This document shows, piece after piece, positions 18,701 through 21,884 of a stretch of DNA of 21,884 nucleotides (position 1 is its first letter; the number at the start of each line of letters is the position of its first letter). The notes below the pieces were generated by a model that was not told where the DNA came from, searched no databases, and saw only the letters and a program-made list of their open reading frames with translations. Made by a program: the position numbers and the translations under genes. Location of the stretch: NCBI GenBank assembly GCA_029339195.1, contig JAPTJF010000673.1, positions 1 through 21,884 on the forward strand. The letters are read 5' to 3'. The DNA is from Micractinium sp. NFX-FRZ. Lineage: Eukaryota; Chlorophyta; Trebouxiophyceae; Chlorellales; Chlorellaceae.

Positions 18701-20512
18701 ACATCCCGCTGCTCCCTCCACGCCTGCTGCCTCAACATCCCGCTGCTGCAGGCGCGCTGCTGGACCACGCCGGGGGGTACATCGACCCGCTGCGGGTGGT
18801 CTCCCAGATCCCGCAGCACATGAAGGTGGGCATGCTGTCAAGGATGTCCTCAAGGGCATATGCTTACAAGGGGTGGCATGCTCACAAGGAGGCGTCCCCC
18901 TTGGCTCAGCCTGTAGTCATGATTGAGGGTGTGATGTTGGCTTGGGCTTGGGCTGGCGGGCCAGCCTGCCTGCTAGGTTGCGCATGTCAGAGATCAAGCA
19001 CCTGCGGCGCAGGAGGAGGCGTGGCACCGCCCTGATGCCTCTGTCGCCCGCACTCCTGCCTGCACGCCCTCCTCCTCTGCCCTGCTGCGCGCTGGCCCAC
19101 CCACCGCTCCTCCCACCCTGCCAAGCCTCCCTCCCAAGCCCCCTCCCCTCCTGCGTTACTGACAGGTGGACAACCTTCGGGGTCGCCTGGTCAAGATCAT
19201 CACGGATTTTCGCACGCAGGTACGCGGAAGGGCGCGAGGTGGGGGTGGAGGTTGGCGGAGGGTAGGGTTCAGGGCTGGATGGGTAGGGTGTACGGTACAC
19301 CCTACCCACCCTGAAACCCAAACCCTAAGCGGATGACATGGAGTAAAGTCGGAGGTGGGGGGCCGCATGGCTTCCTTCCTTCCTTCCTTCCCTTCCTTCC
19401 TTCCTTCCTTCCTTCCCTTCCTTCCTTCCTTCCTTCCTTCCTTCCTTCCTTCCTTGCACACCATATGTGTCGCAACAGAGCCTCTGCCGGGCTGCTGGCC
19501 AGCATGTGGTGGACCTGCACTTGCATATGTTCATCAGTGCTGGAACGCCGTGTACATTCATTCCTGGGTGGCAAGGCGTGCTGACGCTCTCCCGTGACCA
19601 ACACGGCCACTCGCGCTTGTGCGCCGCCCGCTCACCTGCAGATGTGCCTGCAGCAGGGGTGCAACACCATCCTGAGGCACGACTGCATCGTGCTGGCCAA
19701 CCGGCTGTACCGGTAGGAACGCTGGGGGGGAGGGATGCATGTGCATTCTGCTGCCGTGCAGTGCAGCAGGGCAGTGGCTTGCGGGGAGGGGTGGTGGTGG
19801 CATGGCCTGCCTCCTGATACTGTTTGTTACCAATGGAGGCAACCGCTCTCCCCCAACCTTTCTGCTGTGCCATCATCCATCCGCTCCTTTCACCCGAGGT
19901 CGCTGTCATGTGTGTGGTTAACCCACCCACCCTCAGTCAGTCAAACGGTCATTCCACCCTCGCCCGGCGGTCGCACGCCCACTCCCTGCCCGCCCACCGG
20001 CCACCCCCGCCCCCGCCCCGCTGTGCCTGTTGTGCAGGCAGCTCCGCTCCTCGCTGCGCCAGCTGCACCTCCGCCTGTACCCAGCGGGAGGGGACGGCAA
20101 GTGGGTGCTGTATGATGCACGCAGCGGCACCGAGGCAGCCGAGGACGACTCTGCTACAGCGCTGCTGGGCGAGCCTCTTGGCGCGGCGGCAGCAGAGGCG
20201 AGCGCAGCAGCGGGGCCGCCTGCACCAGCGGGCAGCGCTCGCGACGGGCACTCGCCGGGATCGGGCTGGCCCCAGCAGCAGCAACAGCAACAAAGCCCGC
20301 GCCAAGGGCAGCAGCAGCGGGTGTGGGTGGGCTTTAGTGGGGAGCCGCTGCCACCCTCCTTGGCAGACCAGCACCCGCGGCGGCAGCAGGCACAGCAGGC
20401 GCAGCAGCACCCTGGTAGTAGTCCCAGCAAATTCGTGCGGCTGGCCAGTGGCGCGGCGCCATCGCCCGCCAACAGTGCGGGGCTGCCCCCCCGAAACCTG
20501 CTGGTCAGCTGA
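9642..20512 (+). CDS. VPS41: VPS41, HOPS complex subunit (vacuolar protein sorting 41)
   Basis: Exons: 9642-9821, 9975-10073, 10434-10490, 10945-11034, 11294-11400, 11748-12918, 13220-13325, 13611-13714, 14088-14238, 14647-14728, 15141-15246, 15645-15717, 15985-16076, 16473-16595, 17044-17130, 17471-17581, 18157-18241, 18752-18825, 19166-19219, 19642-19712 and 20038-20512. All 21 join in phase to 3498 nt, about 1165 residues. VPS41 tethers late endosomes/vacuoles as part of HOPS, binding the Rab7-type GTPase side, and coats AP-3 carriers. The N-terminus matches the family opening (acidic EEEEPRLRYSPL, then DKVLAVGHRDGRVQLLDHLGN), followed by WD40-like repeats. The clathrin-heavy-chain-like helical part includes VAWLSDRGRYLEALALAEQ, ELYAEFEPSRLLHFL, VFVLGRMGSAEKALRLI, EFVQLQRDDELWEQLI, YIDPLRVVSQIP and LRGRLVKIITDF. 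The start at 9642 (CCGCGATGC) agrees with homologue length. Several donors are GTGCGN rather than GTGAGN. Confidence 0.95.
10901..10944 (+). repeat. 15-bp tandem repeat ending at a splice acceptor
   Basis: CTGACCCGGCATGTG, CTGACCTGGCATGTG and CTGACGTGGCGCAG lie head to tail (10901, 10916, 10931) and stop exactly at the AG before VPS41 exon 4. Each unit begins with CTGAC, a branch-point-like core; another CTGACGTGG lies at 10872. Confidence 0.8.
12322..12386 (+). repeat. 27-bp in-frame tandem repeat in VPS41 insert
   Basis: Two complete units (12322-12348 and 12349-12375) and a partial third encode QQAATAGSP repeated. The units are perfect, which suggests recent expansion. Confidence 0.9.
12751..12792 (+). 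repeat. (CAG)14 polyglutamine run
   Basis: Fourteen perfect CAG codons within VPS41 exon 6 encode an uninterrupted glutamine tract, followed by a Gln/Glu-rich stretch. It is likely length-polymorphic. Confidence 0.95.
14439..14455. repeat. Poly-G run
   Basis: Seventeen G in the VPS41 intron before exon 10. A similar run of about 15 G lies at 6249-6263 in the secreted-protein gene. Such runs can form quadruplexes and are prone to sequencing length error. Confidence 0.85.
14986..15058. repeat. Poly-C run followed by (CACC)n
   Basis: A run of about 26 C is followed by CACC/CCA repeats in the VPS41 intron before exon 11. It forms a long pyrimidine-rich stretch upstream of the acceptor. Confidence 0.9.
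15903..15950. repeat. (CACC)n(CAAC)n repeat
   Basis: Adjacent CACC and CAAC tandem units lie in the VPS41 intron before exon 13. Confidence 0.9.
17386..17413. repeat. (CCCT)n repeat
   Basis: A perfect tandem CCCT tract sits in the VPS41 intron just upstream of exon 16. Confidence 0.9.
17876..18180 (+). repeat. Triplicated intron end plus exon start of VPS41 exon 17
   Basis: The sequence GCAG|GCCGTGGAGTTTGTGC, together with about 60 bp of preceding C-rich intron, occurs three times, with exon-like starts at 17951, 18054 and 18157 (spacing 103 and 103). Each copy keeps the acceptor and the first nine codons (AVEFVQLQR). Only the third runs on into DDELWEQLI. The first copy has 13 extra intron bases. 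Confidence 0.95.
19263..19327. repeat. Nested inverted repeat with G-rich arms
   Basis: GGGTAGGGTGTAC (19281-19293) and its exact complement GTACACCCTACCC (19295-19307) flank a single G. An outer imperfect pair, GGGTTCAGGG and CCCTGAAACCC, surrounds it. The arms resemble telomeric-type GGGT repeats. It lies in the VPS41 intron after exon 19. Confidence 0.85.
19371..19454. repeat. (TTCC)n microsatellite
   Basis: About 84 bp of CTTC/TTCC units with occasional extra C lie in the VPS41 intron between exons 19 and 20. On the minus strand it gives only a repetitive RKEG shadow frame. Confidence 0.95.
20038..20512 (+). other. VPS41: VPS41 last exon with low-complexity C-terminal tail
   Basis: After the conserved RQLRSSLRQLHLRLY, and GKWVLYDARSG, the remaining 120 or so residues are Ala/Gln/Ser/Pro-rich and end NLLVS. 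No Cys/His pairs of a RING-H2 are present, unlike animal VPS41, where a RING closes the protein. The tail is open and in frame to the TGA. Confidence 0.85.
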
Positions 20513-20772
20513 GCACGTGCGGGACCGGCTGCCTGGCTTGCCACACACAAAGGCACTATGCTCGCATGACGTCACATGAAACGGTGGAGGCAGCCGTTTG
20601 CCGCGGATGTAAGGAAAAGAGGATATTGTAGGTGGGTAAGTGTGCGGCATGCTTAGGTGGTCCTGGAAAGGGAACTCGCTAGACAAGGGAGGGTCGCTCA
20701 TTCCAATTCTTAAAATTGACAATCAATCTGTAATGCTAAAATGAATATCACATGTGAAATCAACAAAAGCTG
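20513..20772. promoter_or_regulatory. VPS41 3'UTR and intergenic spacer
   Basis: This contains two TGTAA motifs, at 20608-20612 (96 nt after the stop) and 20729-20733, which are candidate polyadenylation signals. GC content falls toward the tRNA gene. No gene is seen. Confidence 0.55.
20765..20768 (-). terminator. RNA polymerase III terminator of tRNA-Ile
   Basis: Four T on the minus strand start five bases after the tRNA 3' end, the minimal Pol III stop signal. Confidence 0.7.
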
Positions 20773-20847
20773 TGGCCCCTACCAGGCTCGAACTGGTGAC
20801 CTTAGGCTTATTAGACCTACGCTACTAACCAACTGAGCTAAGGGGCC
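20773..20847 (-). tRNA. tRNA-Ile (anticodon AAU)
   Basis: The minus-strand sequence folds into a full cloverleaf: acceptor stem GGCCCCT/AGGGGCC, D arm with GCTCAGTTGGTTAG, anticodon arm TAGGT-CTAATAA-GCCTA with anticodon AAT after T33, variable loop AGGTC, T arm ACCAG-TTCGAGC-CTGGT, and discriminator A. It has no intron and is 75 nt long including the discriminator. A-box and B-box promoters are the canonical internal ones. Position 34 is expected to be modified to inosine, reading AUU and AUC. Confidence 0.96.
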
Positions 20848-21162
20848 CCGAATCAGAAAGTGATCATGGAAGCGACAATGTGTCTCGGATATGCCATACT
20901 AGACCCCGCAATTTGGGTTTGTCCGGTACAGTCACGGTTGTTTTGGCAGGCAGTGGCTGCGATGGACCACGGCCGGCGCAAGATGTATGCACTCAGCACT
21001 GGCCCCCCTCCCAGCCGCTCCCAGTCGTAGTCTGTGCCTGCCCATCTCCCTGCCGAGCTGCCTTGGGTAAGCTGCTCCATTCTCGTCCTGCGATGCTTTC
21101 GCGCTCGCATCTCAATGTGTCATTCATGCTTGATTCATTGAGCAGCACAGGTTTGTGCTGAA
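20848..21162. other. Spacer between tRNA and retrotransposon
   Basis: I see no gene, repeat or structured RNA here. It probably contains the 5' boundary or 5'UTR of the adjacent non-LTR element, but no boundary can be fixed from one copy. Confidence 0.4.
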
Positions 21163-21417
21163 ATGACGTGTAACCCACATTCAGTCAGTCAGTCAGTCGC
21201 TCCCAGTCATCCCGCCGTCAAGCCTGCTCCTGCCAGCCCGGCACAGCACAGCAACGCCACCCCTGCGCCCTCCAGCCATGCCGCTTCCATGCTGGAGCGA
21301 GAGGCTGGGCACAAGCGCCAGAGCACGCCGCCGCCGCCCGGCAGCCGGCCCAGCAGCCCGCCACCCACGCACCGCCGTCGTGCGAACGACGGCCACAGCG
21401 TCAGGGATGCCGAGTGA
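21163..21417 (+). CDS. Possible ORF1 or leader ORF of non-LTR element
   Basis: An 84-residue open frame rich in Pro, Ser, Ala and, near its end, Arg/Lys (HRRRAND). It overlaps the endonuclease ORF by 11 nt. It has no recognised zinc knuckle or other motif. Short basic, low-complexity ORF1 proteins occur in some non-LTR elements, but this could equally be a 5'UTR or the N-terminus of the next ORF reached by frameshift. Confidence 0.3.
   Translation: MTCNPHSVSQSVAPSHPAVKPAPASPAQHSNATPAPSSHAASMLEREAGHKRQSTPPPPGSRPSSPPPTHRRRANDGHSVRDAE
21182..21198. repeat. (CAGT)4 microsatellite
   Basis: A short tandem tetranucleotide tract just upstream of the retrotransposon coding part; it could mark or lie near the element's 5' end. 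Confidence 0.8.
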
Positions 21418-21884
21418 GCGCCGGCGCCAGCGCCGGCGAGGGCCCTCCCTGCGCATTGGCTCCATGAACGTGCGCAGCATCTGCACCCCTGGCAAAGCTG
21501 AAAGGCTGTTGCGCGCTTGGAAGCGCAAGCGGTACCATGTGGTACTGCTGCAGGAGTGCAGAACTGATCTGTTCACGGCCGTCCAGGTGGCTGCGCGGCT
21601 GCACGGCTGGCGCCTGCACTGGGCGCACGGCCCCCACGCAGCGGCAGCCCACCGGCGCAGTGCCTCCGGGCCCTCCCACCACCATGGTTCCCACCCCACC
21701 CCTGTCCCATCCAGTTATGCCGCCAGTGAGTGCTCGCCATGCACCGCTGGCGTGGCCATCGCTGTGCACATCAGCTCTCTCCGTGAGCACGGCGGCAGCT
21801 TGTCAGCAGACAGCGAGTGGCGCTCAGCTGACGGCAGGCTGATCAGCCTGCGCATGCGCTGGGGCGGGCACACCCTCAATGTGG
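21407..21884 (+). mobile_element. Non-LTR (LINE) retrotransposon, endonuclease-domain ORF, 3' end beyond window
   Basis: The frame is open from ATG 21407 to the right edge, about 159 residues. It begins with an Arg-rich stretch, then shows the order of motifs of the apurinic/apyrimidinic-type endonuclease of L1-like elements: IGSMNVRSI (catalytic Asn region), GKAERLLRAW, VVLLQEC (catalytic Glu), GVAIAV and DGRLISLRM. A His/Ser/Pro-rich insert of about 35 residues separates the QEC and GVAIAV blocks. Reverse transcriptase would follow beyond the window. The enzyme nicks target DNA to prime reverse transcription. Host AP endonuclease or another EEP-family protein is less likely, given the basic leader and the NVRSI form. 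No stop or frameshift is seen so far. Confidence 0.82.

Noticed and set aside
19302..19610. Minus-strand Lys/Arg/Glu/Gly repeat protein
   Set aside because: It is only the translation of the intronic TTCC microsatellite.
1..21884. CRISPR array, operon or bacterial features
   Set aside because: The tandem repeats lack unique spacers, and the genes are spliced; the DNA is eukaryotic.

Overview
This is GC-rich, intron-dense eukaryotic nuclear DNA. Introns are short to medium, with GTGAGT/GTGCGN donors and TGCAG acceptors. Putative TGTAA polyadenylation signals follow the genes, C/G homopolymers and microsatellites sit in introns, and one gene encodes a hydroxyproline-type SPPPP rod. Together these point to a green alga (Chlorophyta, probably Chlorophyceae). 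The exact genus cannot be told from the window. Exon models below were assembled by hand from splice signals, reading-phase continuity and family resemblance; no transcript or database evidence was available.

Layout: (1) 1-2673, minus strand: exons of a multi-exon gene whose pieces match, in order, the conserved blocks of Plavaka-type (CACTA-related) transposases; its 3' end runs off the left edge. (2) 2945-3120: a cluster of TGGNNCCA palindromes between this gene and the next, which is divergently transcribed. (3) 3164-8767, plus strand: a 15-exon gene for a secreted protein with signal peptide, RRALLQ segment, about 235 residues of SPPPP-type rod and a Cys-rich beta domain resembling bacterial pre-peptidase C-terminal (PPC) domains. 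Its introns hold four copies of a short SINE-like retroposon, three of them with clear target-site duplications. (4) 9642-20512, plus strand: a complete 21-exon VPS41 gene, the HOPS-complex subunit for vacuolar fusion, with a large Gln/Ala-rich insert and a low-complexity tail where animal homologues carry a RING-H2. (5) 20773-20847, minus strand: tRNA-Ile(AAU). (6) 21163 to the right edge, plus strand: the 5' part of a non-LTR retrotransposon with an apurinic-type endonuclease domain.

The two host genes both follow a secretory/endomembrane theme, but nothing suggests they are functionally linked. The rest is mobile DNA. The most notable points are the SINE-like family, a triplicated splice acceptor in VPS41, a 20-bp frame-changing duplication in the Pro-rich gene, and the palindrome cluster upstream of it.
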